From: Bryobacterales bacterium
GTDB lineage: Bacteria; Acidobacteriota; Terriglobia; Bryobacterales; Bryobacteraceae
Reading direction: 5' to 3'
Assembly: GCA_020846745.1 (NCBI GenBank)
Contig: JADLDI010000152.1
Coordinates: forward strand, 17,646-81,645
DNA length: 64,000 nt
Part shown: positions 1-6,971 of the stretch, piece after piece
Layout of the letters: every line of letters begins with the position of its first letter
How positions within the stretch are numbered: position 1 is the stretch's first letter
Notes under the pieces: model-generated
Told to the model about the DNA's origin: nothing
The model's database searches: none
What the model saw: only the letters and a program-made list of their open reading frames with translations
Translations under genes and position numbers: made by a program

Positions 1-428
1 GCCGGAAAGTTGTCGGCGGGCCGTAGGTCGACACCCAGCAGGTCGCGAATCGTGTTGTTGTACTCGGTACGGTTCAGGCGGCGAGCCGATACCCGCCCCG
101 GCTCCGGCTTGATCCGCTGGTCCTGTCGAGTGAACTCGTCCCGAAGCCACGCGAGAGTAGCCGCCGACACCTCAGCGGGCGGCTGCGGCAACCCCGGAGG
201 CGGCATCTGCTTCGTCTGCAGCTTCTCCGCGACCTTCTCCCAAACCTCGCGGTCATCCTCAAACGTCTTCGGATTGGCAGTTAGCGTTTTCAGGTCGACA
301 TCTCCCGACTTCACTTTCGAGTTGTGACATTGAACACAACTCTTCTCGACAAACTGGAAAACAGCGGCCGAATCCGCCGCCCAAAGCGGTGAGAGCCCAA
401 GAATGCAAACAAAGGATGCTCGACTCAT
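1..428 (-). CDS. Secreted planctomycete-type cytochrome c (PSCyt1) / DUF1587 protein, N-terminal part only
   Basis: The gene runs off the left edge, so only 142 codons are visible. They begin with a signal peptide (hydrophobic residues 6-18). A heme-binding CVQCH motif is at residues 31-35 and a QMPPPG stretch at 74-79 could supply the distal Met ligand. From about residue 116 the motif RRLNRTEYNNTIRDLLGVDL marks the start of a DUF1587 domain. Proteins with this order (PSCyt1-DUF1587-DUF1592-DUF1588-DUF1585) are large exported proteins common in Planctomycetes and Acidobacteria; their substrate is unknown. The ATG at 428-426 gives the signal peptide, while the upstream ATG near 462 is out of frame and closes at once. 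It is divergent from the esterase gene at 509. Confidence 0.85.
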   Translation of the reverse strand, partial: MSRASFVCILGLSPLWAADSAAVFQFVEKSCVQCHNSKVKSGDVDLKTLTANPKTFEDDREVWEKVAEKLQTKQMPPPGLPQPPAEVSAATLAWLRDEFTRQDQRIKPEPGRVSARRLNRTEYNNTIRDLLGVDLRPADNFP

Positions 429-471
429 CGATAGAAAAACGCGCCAGTGGAAGGTATCTCCATGCTAACAC

Positions 472-502
472 TTGACGCGACATCAAACAGACGGCGTAAT
501 AT
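472..502 (+). promoter_or_regulatory. Candidate sigma-70 promoter for the esterase gene
   Basis: TTGACG at 472-477 is followed by CGTAAT at 495-500 (17-bp spacer) or TAATAT at 497-502 (19 bp). Either would start transcription within a few bases of the ATG at 509. There is no Shine-Dalgarno sequence in front of that ATG, so the message could be leaderless. Assigned by eye only. Confidence 0.35.
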
Positions 503-508
503 CGAACG

Positions 509-1330
509 ATGCCGTCGTTCCTTCGGTTTCTGATCCCCGTGTTTGCGGCCAGCCTCGTTCTCGCTGCTGAGCCGCATGCCCTCAAAACCCCGCCTCACGT
601 CAACATTCCTCTATGGCAGGCCGGAAAGGTGCCGCTCGCTTCCGGCGACGCCCCGCTCGACTCGCCATTTCTCACCGTTTTTCTCCCCCGTGGAGGCAGA
701 ACGAATGGCAGCGCGGTCGTGGTGGCGCCCGGGGGCGGCAACATCATGATGATGTACGACGTGGAGGGCATGCAGATCGCCGAGCAGTTCAATGACTGGG
801 GTGCGGCGGCATTCGTCCTCACCTACCGCCTGGAACCCTATCGAGAGGATGCTCGGGCCTTAGACGGCAATCGAGCCGTGCAAGTAGTCCGTTCGCGAGC
901 CAAGCAGTGGGGAGTCGATCCCGGCAAAATCGGTTTTATCGGCTTCTCGGCCGGATCCAGCCTCGCCCGGTTGGTCGGGGCCACCGCAAAGCCAGGAGAC
1001 CCGGCCGCCACGGACCCAGTCAGTAAGGTCGGCTCACGGCCAGACTGGCTGGGGCTAGTCTACGGACCGGGCCGGACCCGGCCCGATGAAGACCTGAAAT
1101 CCTTCCCCCCTTCATTCCTCCTGGCGGCAGCCTGGGACAAAGGCGCCGCGAACGGGACCGTCGAGTTGTTCCAACAGATGAGCAAGGCCGGTGCGGTGGC
1201 CGAACTGCACATCTACCAAAAGGGCCGGCACGGCTTCGGGGCGTCCATCGGCAGTCCTGAATACGGCCCCTGGATGAGCGAACTGCGGCACTTTTTGATG
1301 CAGGGCGGCTTCCTGCCGAGGAGCAAATAG
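509..1330 (+). CDS. Secreted alpha/beta-hydrolase (acetyl-esterase/xylanase-like esterase)
   Basis: 273 residues with an N-terminal signal peptide (about 1-20). The alpha/beta-hydrolase fold is visible. An oxyanion-type APGGG loop is at 73-77, a GFSAG nucleophile elbow places the catalytic Ser at 147, Asp210 sits in AAWDKG, and His241 is in GRHGFG. Esterases with this layout deacetylate plant polysaccharides or small esters; the exact substrate cannot be read from the sequence. Only 3 bp separate it from the next gene, so the two are probably co-transcribed. The start is the ATG just before the signal peptide. Confidence 0.8.
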   Translation: MPSFLRFLIPVFAASLVLAAEPHALKTPPHVNIPLWQAGKVPLASGDAPLDSPFLTVFLPRGGRTNGSAVVVAPGGGNIMMMYDVEGMQIAEQFNDWGAAAFVLTYRLEPYREDARALDGNRAVQVVRSRAKQWGVDPGKIGFIGFSAGSSLARLVGATAKPGDPAATDPVSKVGSRPDWLGLVYGPGRTRPDEDLKSFPPSFLLAAAWDKGAANGTVELFQQMSKAGAVAELHIYQKGRHGFGASIGSPEYGPWMSELRHFLMQGGFLPRSK

Positions 1331-1333
1331 CGC

Positions 1334-2212
1334 ATGAGTACGAAAGGCTTTCTCTTACTCGCGCTGTTCGCCCCCGCCCACTTCCTGCAACCGGCCAACG
1401 AAGCCAAGACGGTGAACGACGGCTACCTCGATCTGGTCTTCGTCCCCGGCGGACCGTTTCAAATGGGCGATAACTTCGGCGATGCCGATTCCCGTTCGCG
1501 CCCGGTCCACACCGTGGAAGTCGACAGCTTCTACATCGGTAAGTACGAAGTCACCAACGCACAGTGGCGCAAATTTCGTGACGATCCCGGATATGGCAAT
1601 GTCAAGTACTGGCCAGGCGGACGCCCGATGCCTAAGGACCAGATTCCCTACTGGACCCAGCCAAACAATCACGGCGGCGGCACTCCAAACAGCGATAACT
1701 ACCCGGTAATTGGTGTGAACTGGGATGGTGCTATGGCGTACTGTAACTGGCTGTCTGAGAAAACCGGAAAGAAGTATCGCCTGCCGACCGAAGCCGAATG
1801 GGAAAAGGCAGCCCGCGGCGCCGACCAGCGCCGTTTCCCCTGGGGTAACATCATCGACCAAAGCTACGCGAACTATGTCGGCTCCCAACCGTTCGACACC
1901 GTTCGCGAGGTGGGTTTCTATGATGGCTCACAACGGGGCAACCTCAAAACGCATTCCAACGCGTCACCCTATGGCGCATACGACATGGCCGGCAATGTTA
2001 TGGAGTGGTGCCACGATTGGTACGCCCGCGATTACTACCAGGACTCGCCGCGTAAGAACCCAAAGGGTCCCGCCGCCGGCGCATACCGCGTCGCCCGTGG
2101 CGGGTCGTTCTTCGTGGAGCAAAGCGAGGCATACACCTACGCCCGCGTGGCGGCATGGCCGTCATTGAAGGCCTACCGCATGTTAGGCTTCAGGGTCGCA
2201 CGCGATCGCTAA
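1334..2212 (+). CDS. Secreted SUMF1 (formylglycine-generating-enzyme-fold) domain protein, probably not an active FGE
   Basis: 292 residues: a signal peptide (about 1-20), then one full SUMF1/FGE-sulfatase domain. Landmarks are FVPGGPFQMG at 36-45, YEVTNAQW at 71-78, RLPTEAEWEKAARG at 149-162, AYDMAGNVMEW at 215-225 and ARGGSFFVEQ near 254-263. In true formylglycine-generating enzymes the stretch after RGGS carries the two copper-binding cysteines; here it reads FFVEQSEAYTYARV with none. No sulfatase gene is visible in the window either. It is therefore more likely one of the many SUMF1-fold proteins with binding or other roles. It sits 3 bp behind the esterase gene and converges on the Asp-box gene with a 4-bp gap. 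Confidence 0.85.
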   Translation: MSTKGFLLLALFAPAHFLQPANEAKTVNDGYLDLVFVPGGPFQMGDNFGDADSRSRPVHTVEVDSFYIGKYEVTNAQWRKFRDDPGYGNVKYWPGGRPMPKDQIPYWTQPNNHGGGTPNSDNYPVIGVNWDGAMAYCNWLSEKTGKKYRLPTEAEWEKAARGADQRRFPWGNIIDQSYANYVGSQPFDTVREVGFYDGSQRGNLKTHSNASPYGAYDMAGNVMEWCHDWYARDYYQDSPRKNPKGPAAGAYRVARGGSFFVEQSEAYTYARVAAWPSLKAYRMLGFRVARDR

Positions 2213-2216
2213 CAAG

Positions 2217-3335
2217 CTATAGAACCAGTCGCAACCGGTGCGACCGGATCTTCCCTTGCCCATCTTCCACACACCAGTGCGTAGCGAGTAAGTCACCGCT
2301 CTGCAACCGGATCACCGAGGGTTGCCCGAATTTCAAGCTCTTGAACATCTCCGCGGCGGCCTGTCCGTCCACAGTCTGCCTCCGCTGCCCCGCTCCGTAA
2401 ATGCACGTTTCCGCCAACGGCTGCCACTTATCATTAGCGAAGTTAATAAGACGGACCCAAATGCCCGGCTCGGCGCCGCGATGCGCGTGGATCGTCAACA
2501 ATAGATCGCCGCTCAAGTAAGTCAGGTTACTCGCCTGTCCCGCATGCCCGGTGTCGATCGGAGCGGACCACGTATGCCCGTTGTCATGGGAAACGACCAC
2601 TTGGTTCGTGTGGTGCGTCCCCGTCGAGCCTTCATAAGCCCAAACCAGCGCAACCAACCGCCCGGGCTGCATCTCAGTGATCCGCGGTTCGTAAGGCGTG
2701 ATCCGCATCGTCGGATGGCGGTAATACACCGTTTGCTCCGGCCAAGTGCGGCCCTTATCCTTACTGCGAAGAAGGACGCCGACATCACCCGACGGCGTAG
2801 ACCCGTCCGGCATCGGATACAGCGCGGATACAGCTACCAAGTCGCCCGAGTGGGTTTCAATCGCCGGGCCCGATATCTCGAATAACTCAGGGTAGTTACG
2901 CGCAATAATCGCCGGAACAGTCCACGTGCGGCCTTCGTCCGATGAAAACGACACGATGTCGTCGCCCGGCTGAATGCCCCCTGTTTCCGGAATTGAGATC
3001 GCCTGTTCCGGATCGTGCCGGTGGAACCGATAACCCGCCGCCACCAGTGTGCCGTCCTTAAGGACGCACGGTTTCAAGCAGTCGGTCGTCTCAAAACCAA
3101 CGACACTCTTGTCGTAAAGCGGCCCCTGCAGCCTCCACGTCTTCCCTTCGTCCGGCGAGCGGCTGATCCACGTCGTTCCATTAGGCGCTTCGAACGCCTC
3201 GGCAATCATGAAGAACGCGGCTAACTCACCCGAAGGCAACTGGACAACTCCGGGGAAATAGCCGTGCCGCGAGTGCACATGTGGGCGCGGGTTCTCATAA
3301 ACCACCAGCGGTTCAATGTAGTCGATTGTAGGCAT
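2217..3335 (-). CDS. Cytosolic Asp-box (BNR) sialidase-superfamily protein
   Basis: 372 residues with four Asp-box repeats (S-x-D-x-G-x-T-W): 60-67 SPDEGKTW, 131-138 SSDEGRTW, 191-198 SKDKGRTW and 249-256 SHDNGHTW. These fit a six-bladed sialidase-type propeller. An N-terminal YENPRPHVHSRHGYFPG stretch may contribute an active-site Arg. There is no signal peptide, unlike the second Asp-box protein at 11151, so this one should act in the cytoplasm. It starts 3 bp after the stop of the symporter gene and is its downstream operon partner, which suggests it acts on the imported solute. Many such proteins are annotated as sialidase without activity data, so sialic acid as substrate is unproven. 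Confidence 0.8.
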   Translation of the reverse strand: MPTIDYIEPLVVYENPRPHVHSRHGYFPGVVQLPSGELAAFFMIAEAFEAPNGTTWISRSPDEGKTWRLQGPLYDKSVVGFETTDCLKPCVLKDGTLVAAGYRFHRHDPEQAISIPETGGIQPGDDIVSFSSDEGRTWTVPAIIARNYPELFEISGPAIETHSGDLVAVSALYPMPDGSTPSGDVGVLLRSKDKGRTWPEQTVYYRHPTMRITPYEPRITEMQPGRLVALVWAYEGSTGTHHTNQVVVSHDNGHTWSAPIDTGHAGQASNLTYLSGDLLLTIHAHRGAEPGIWVRLINFANDKWQPLAETCIYGAGQRRQTVDGQAAAEMFKSLKFGQPSVIRLQSGDLLATHWCVEDGQGKIRSHRLRLVL

Positions 3336-3338
3336 GAC

Positions 3339-4838
3339 TTAGTTCTTCGTTTCTCCTGGAGTGCCGTAACCAACAACCAATCCCCAGGTATTTTCTTTTC
3401 GCGGCGGGCTCATCGTCAAACTGGCAACCAGACCGCCCACAAATGTCGCAACGCATCCCACCGGGCCGTACCAGAAGAAGCTCCATTCCGTATACACGGA
3501 TAGCAAGCTCACCGCGATGGCGCCCAGTGTCGCCCCGGCCAGGGCCCCTAATGGCGTGGCCCTTCGCGTAATGGTCGCCAGCAGAAACACCCCCAGCAGT
3601 GGACCGGAAATTACGCTACTCACCTTGTTATACGCCAGCGCCAGCGCGCCCAATCTACCGGCAAACAGCGCCGCAAACGTTACCACCACTCCCCATGCAA
3701 CGGTACCCCATCGGCCTACTTTCACGACACTCTCCGACGTTGCTCCCCGATGAATCAGCCGTTGATAGAAATCGACCGTCGTCGCAGTCGTCAGCGCGTT
3801 GATTCCGGCGGACATCACCGCCATTGATGCTGAAAGGATTGCCGCGATCACCATGCCGGCGATTCCAGGAGGTAACTCATTGATCGCGAAATAGGGCACA
3901 ATAGCGTCGGTATTTGGCAGTCCTGCGATCTTCTGCGGAAACTTACTATAGAAAGCGAACAGTGCAATTCCCGCGAAGTACAGCAACAGGCTTACGGGAA
4001 TCACCAGCGTCGCCTGAACCAGTATCGATTGCCGGCAGTCGCGTACCGACTTAGTCGTAAACAACCGCTGTAAGATCGCCTGGTCGGTAGTTAGCGGGCT
4101 CATGCAAAGCACCAATCCCCCGATCAGCGCCGCCCAGATCGAAGTTAATTCGCGCGGGTCCGTCGACGGGTTCCACCACGCCAACCGCCCTGCGTCCGAC
4201 GCCATCTGCCACACCCCCGTTGCGCCGCCTGGCACACCAAGAACAGCCGTCGCAAAGATCAAAATGATGCCCGTCGACACGGCGCCAAACTGCAGCACAT
4301 CCGTCCAGATCACCGCTCGCATTCCGCCCAAAGCCGTATAAACGGTCGTCAGCGCGCCTACCATCACCACGCACAGCCACGCGGGCAATCCGGTCACCAT
4401 CTGGATCACCAGCGACGGCGCATAAATCACCAGTGCCACATGCATCCCGCGGAGCACTAGAAACAGAGCACTCGCCATCAACCGCACCTTCAGATCGAAC
4501 CGCCGCTCCAGATACTCATATGCCGTATATAAGTTCAGCCGCGCATAGAACGGGACAAACACGGTGAGCACGATAGGCGCCGCCAGAATGAACCCGAACG
4601 AGTTCCACAGCAACTCCAGGTTGTGGCCATAGGCCCATGCCGGCGTGCCCATAATCGTGATGGCGCTCAGGTCCGCTGCGATGATCGAAATGCCCACCGG
4701 CAGCCACGACATTCGCCGCCCGCCCAGGAAATATTCCTGCGGCGTCGACTGTCGCTGGTAAAACCGGCTGCCCAGCATCACCACCGCGCAGAGGTAGCAA
4801 GCGATGGCTACCAGGTCGATCGCCGAAAGCGAGTTCAT
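3339..4838 (-). CDS. Sodium:solute symporter (SSS family)
   Basis: 499 residues with about 13 hydrophobic segments throughout and the SSS signature region near the N-terminus: GGRRMSWLPVGIS followed by AADLSAITIMGTPAWAYG. Members couple Na+ influx to uptake of sugars, sialic acids, amino acids or vitamins. The partner Asp-box gene directly downstream (3-bp gap) points to a carbohydrate-like solute, as in NanT-type SSS sialic acid transporters; this is inference. Its start codon is only 25 bp from the start of the divergent beta-helix gene, so at least one of the two promoters must overlap coding sequence. Confidence 0.88.
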   Translation of the reverse strand: MNSLSAIDLVAIACYLCAVVMLGSRFYQRQSTPQEYFLGGRRMSWLPVGISIIAADLSAITIMGTPAWAYGHNLELLWNSFGFILAAPIVLTVFVPFYARLNLYTAYEYLERRFDLKVRLMASALFLVLRGMHVALVIYAPSLVIQMVTGLPAWLCVVMVGALTTVYTALGGMRAVIWTDVLQFGAVSTGIILIFATAVLGVPGGATGVWQMASDAGRLAWWNPSTDPRELTSIWAALIGGLVLCMSPLTTDQAILQRLFTTKSVRDCRQSILVQATLVIPVSLLLYFAGIALFAFYSKFPQKIAGLPNTDAIVPYFAINELPPGIAGMVIAAILSASMAVMSAGINALTTATTVDFYQRLIHRGATSESVVKVGRWGTVAWGVVVTFAALFAGRLGALALAYNKVSSVISGPLLGVFLLATITRRATPLGALAGATLGAIAVSLLSVYTEWSFFWYGPVGCVATFVGGLVASLTMSPPRKENTWGLVVGYGTPGETKN

Positions 4839-4863
4839 TGAATCGAATGATAACCTGCATGGG

Positions 4864-6792
4864 ATGCGTTTGAACCGGCTCTGCGGTCTTTATTTCTTCG
4901 CCGCCACGCTGCTGCAGGCGGCCAACGGCGTCACACCAGGGAAACTCGTCGTTGAGCGGCCCACCCTCATCTGCCTCGGCTTCGAGTGGAACATCAGCGG
5001 TGACGACAACCGGAACTCTTCCGTCGATGTCGCTTATCGCAAGGTGGGCGAGTCGCAATGGAAGCGCGGCCTTCCGCTCTTGCGGATGGGCGGCGAAAAG
5101 GTGATCCGAAAAGATCTGGGCCTGGACTACACCGTTCCTGAGATGTTCGCCGGCAGCATCCTCGACCTCGAACCTGCCACCGAGTACGAGGCCCGGTTCA
5201 CCATGCGCGACTCCGATGGCGTCTCCGGAAACGCAGTCGAAACAGTCAAGGTGCGAACTCGCGCAGAACCGAAAGCACCAGAAGGCGGCCGCGTGCTGCA
5301 CGTTTATCCGCTCGGCTGGAAAGGTCCCAAACAGGAACCGTCGTACACCGGATTGAAACAGGCCTATTTCCGCTCCGGCAACGGAGACTGGGCGGTACTG
5401 AGTGAACAGAAGGTGCAGGCCGGCGACACTATCCTGGTTCACGCCGGACTCTACAAAGGCGACCGCCTCCAATACTCCCACCCCCTTGGGCTCGACTTCG
5501 ACGGCACCTACGTCTTAACCGCAAAAGGAACACCGGAACGGCCCATAGTCATTCGTGCCGCCGGAGATGGCGAAGTCATCTTTGACGGCGATGGCAACCA
5601 GACGCTTTTCAACGTAATGGCCGCCGACTATCACATCTTTGAAGGCATCACCGTTCGCAACACCGACGTAGCGTTTCAGGCTGGTTTAAAGGACGTGATC
5701 GGCGCCAAAGGGCTGGCGGTACGCCGCTGCCGCCTCGAAGACGTCGGCATAGCCGTCAACGGGCAATTCGCTGGATCGCACGATTTCTATATCTCCGATA
5801 ACGTGATGCTCGGCCGCGACGACCGTAACCGGCTGCTCGGCTGGTACGCACCGGGTATTTACGGCGGCAATAAGCTCAAGAGTTACTACGCCGTTAAGCT
5901 CTACGGCTCGGGTCATGTGGTGAGCTATAACTACATTGCCTATTTCCACGACGGCATAACTGTTTGCACCCACGGCTCGCCTGACCCGGAACAGGATCAT
6001 CGCGCCACCTCAATCGACTTCTACAACAACGACATTCACTTGATGGCTGACGATTTCATCGAAGCCGACGGCGGCGTTCACAACATCCGTGTCATGCGTA
6101 ATCGCGGCGTCAACGCTGCCCAGTGCGGACTCAGCGCCCAGCCCGTCTTTGGCGGACCCGCATACTACATCCGCAATGTCCTTTATCACGTCCCCACCGG
6201 CTGCGGCCTGAAGTTCAACGTCAAACCCTCCGGCATGGTGCTCTATCACAACACAATGATCACGGAAGCTCTCCCGGGCGACTTCTTCTCCAACGTCCAC
6301 ATGAGGAATAACCTCTTCCTCGGCCGCGACGAACCCAATCGCCCCGTGTTCCGGTTCTCTAACGCCACCAGTTACTCGACTTACGACTATAACGGCTACC
6401 GGCTGAATCCCAAGGCAACCGGCCAGTTCCTGTGGAGCGCTCCCAAAGGTGGCGCCCTCCGCGATTACGAGCAGGGCCGTGCCGGCGCCAAGGCGTTCGG
6501 CTCGCTCTCCGAACTGCGCCAGGCCACTGGTCAGGAAGCGCATGGGATCGAGGTCGACTACGATATCTTCGAAAACCTTCGTCCGCCGGACGCGGCGAAG
6601 CCGCACGCAATCTATCACGCGCAAAACCTGAACTTCTCGCTCAAGCCCGCCGGCAAGGCCGTCGATGCAGGCCTGCCGCTTCCGAACGTGAACGATGGCT
6701 TCGCCGGAAAGGCGCCCGACCTTGGCGCATACGAACTCGGCCAGGCCCCGCCGCACTACGGTCCGCGGGTTCGCGTCGCCGCCGGAGAATAG
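4864..6792 (+). CDS. Secreted right-handed parallel beta-helix protein with N-terminal FN3-like domain
   Basis: 642 residues from the ATG at 4864, which directly begins a signal peptide (MRLNRLCGLYFFAATLLQAANG). An in-frame upstream start at 4804 would run into the divergent symporter gene and spoil the signal peptide. Residues about 25-135 look like a fibronectin type III fold (LDLEPATEYEARFTMRDSDG). From about 195 on there is a beta-helix typical of polysaccharide lyase/PbH1-repeat proteins: AGDTILVHAGLYKG, then repeated short strands with N, D and G turns (FEGITVRNTD, LAVRRCRLEDVG, FYISDNVM). No catalytic set could be identified. It probably binds or cleaves an acidic polysaccharide outside the cytoplasm. 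Confidence 0.75.
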   Translation: MRLNRLCGLYFFAATLLQAANGVTPGKLVVERPTLICLGFEWNISGDDNRNSSVDVAYRKVGESQWKRGLPLLRMGGEKVIRKDLGLDYTVPEMFAGSILDLEPATEYEARFTMRDSDGVSGNAVETVKVRTRAEPKAPEGGRVLHVYPLGWKGPKQEPSYTGLKQAYFRSGNGDWAVLSEQKVQAGDTILVHAGLYKGDRLQYSHPLGLDFDGTYVLTAKGTPERPIVIRAAGDGEVIFDGDGNQTLFNVMAADYHIFEGITVRNTDVAFQAGLKDVIGAKGLAVRRCRLEDVGIAVNGQFAGSHDFYISDNVMLGRDDRNRLLGWYAPGIYGGNKLKSYYAVKLYGSGHVVSYNYIAYFHDGITVCTHGSPDPEQDHRATSIDFYNNDIHLMADDFIEADGGVHNIRVMRNRGVNAAQCGLSAQPVFGGPAYYIRNVLYHVPTGCGLKFNVKPSGMVLYHNTMITEALPGDFFSNVHMRNNLFLGRDEPNRPVFRFSNATSYSTYDYNGYRLNPKATGQFLWSAPKGGALRDYEQGRAGAKAFGSLSELRQATGQEAHGIEVDYDIFENLRPPDAAKPHAIYHAQNLNFSLKPAGKAVDAGLPLPNVNDGFAGKAPDLGAYELGQAPPHYGPRVRVAAGE

Positions 6793-6872
6793 GGCGTGCA
6801 AAAAACTCCTCGAATGCGGTTTAGTGCGCGCTCTGGCTCCGGCGAACCATCGGAAACAAGCAGCATCTAACC

Positions 6873-6896
6873 GAGCCGCGACCGCGAGGGAGCGGT
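6873..6896. repeat. REP-like palindromic unit in the intergenic gap
   Basis: In the 179-bp gap before the propeller gene there is a short GC-rich block, GAGCCGCG followed by ACCGC-GAGGGA-GCGGT (stem 6881-6885 / 6892-6896). It resembles dispersed intergenic palindromes I associate with Solibacter-type genomes, but no second full copy is seen in this window. The rest of the gap shows nothing else I can name. Confidence 0.4.
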
Positions 6897-6971
6897 GTTC
6901 CGGATTTTTGCCCATGCCCAAATAGCCCCGGTCACACGGCGTTCACATTCATCTGCTAGGGTGAGCAGAGT

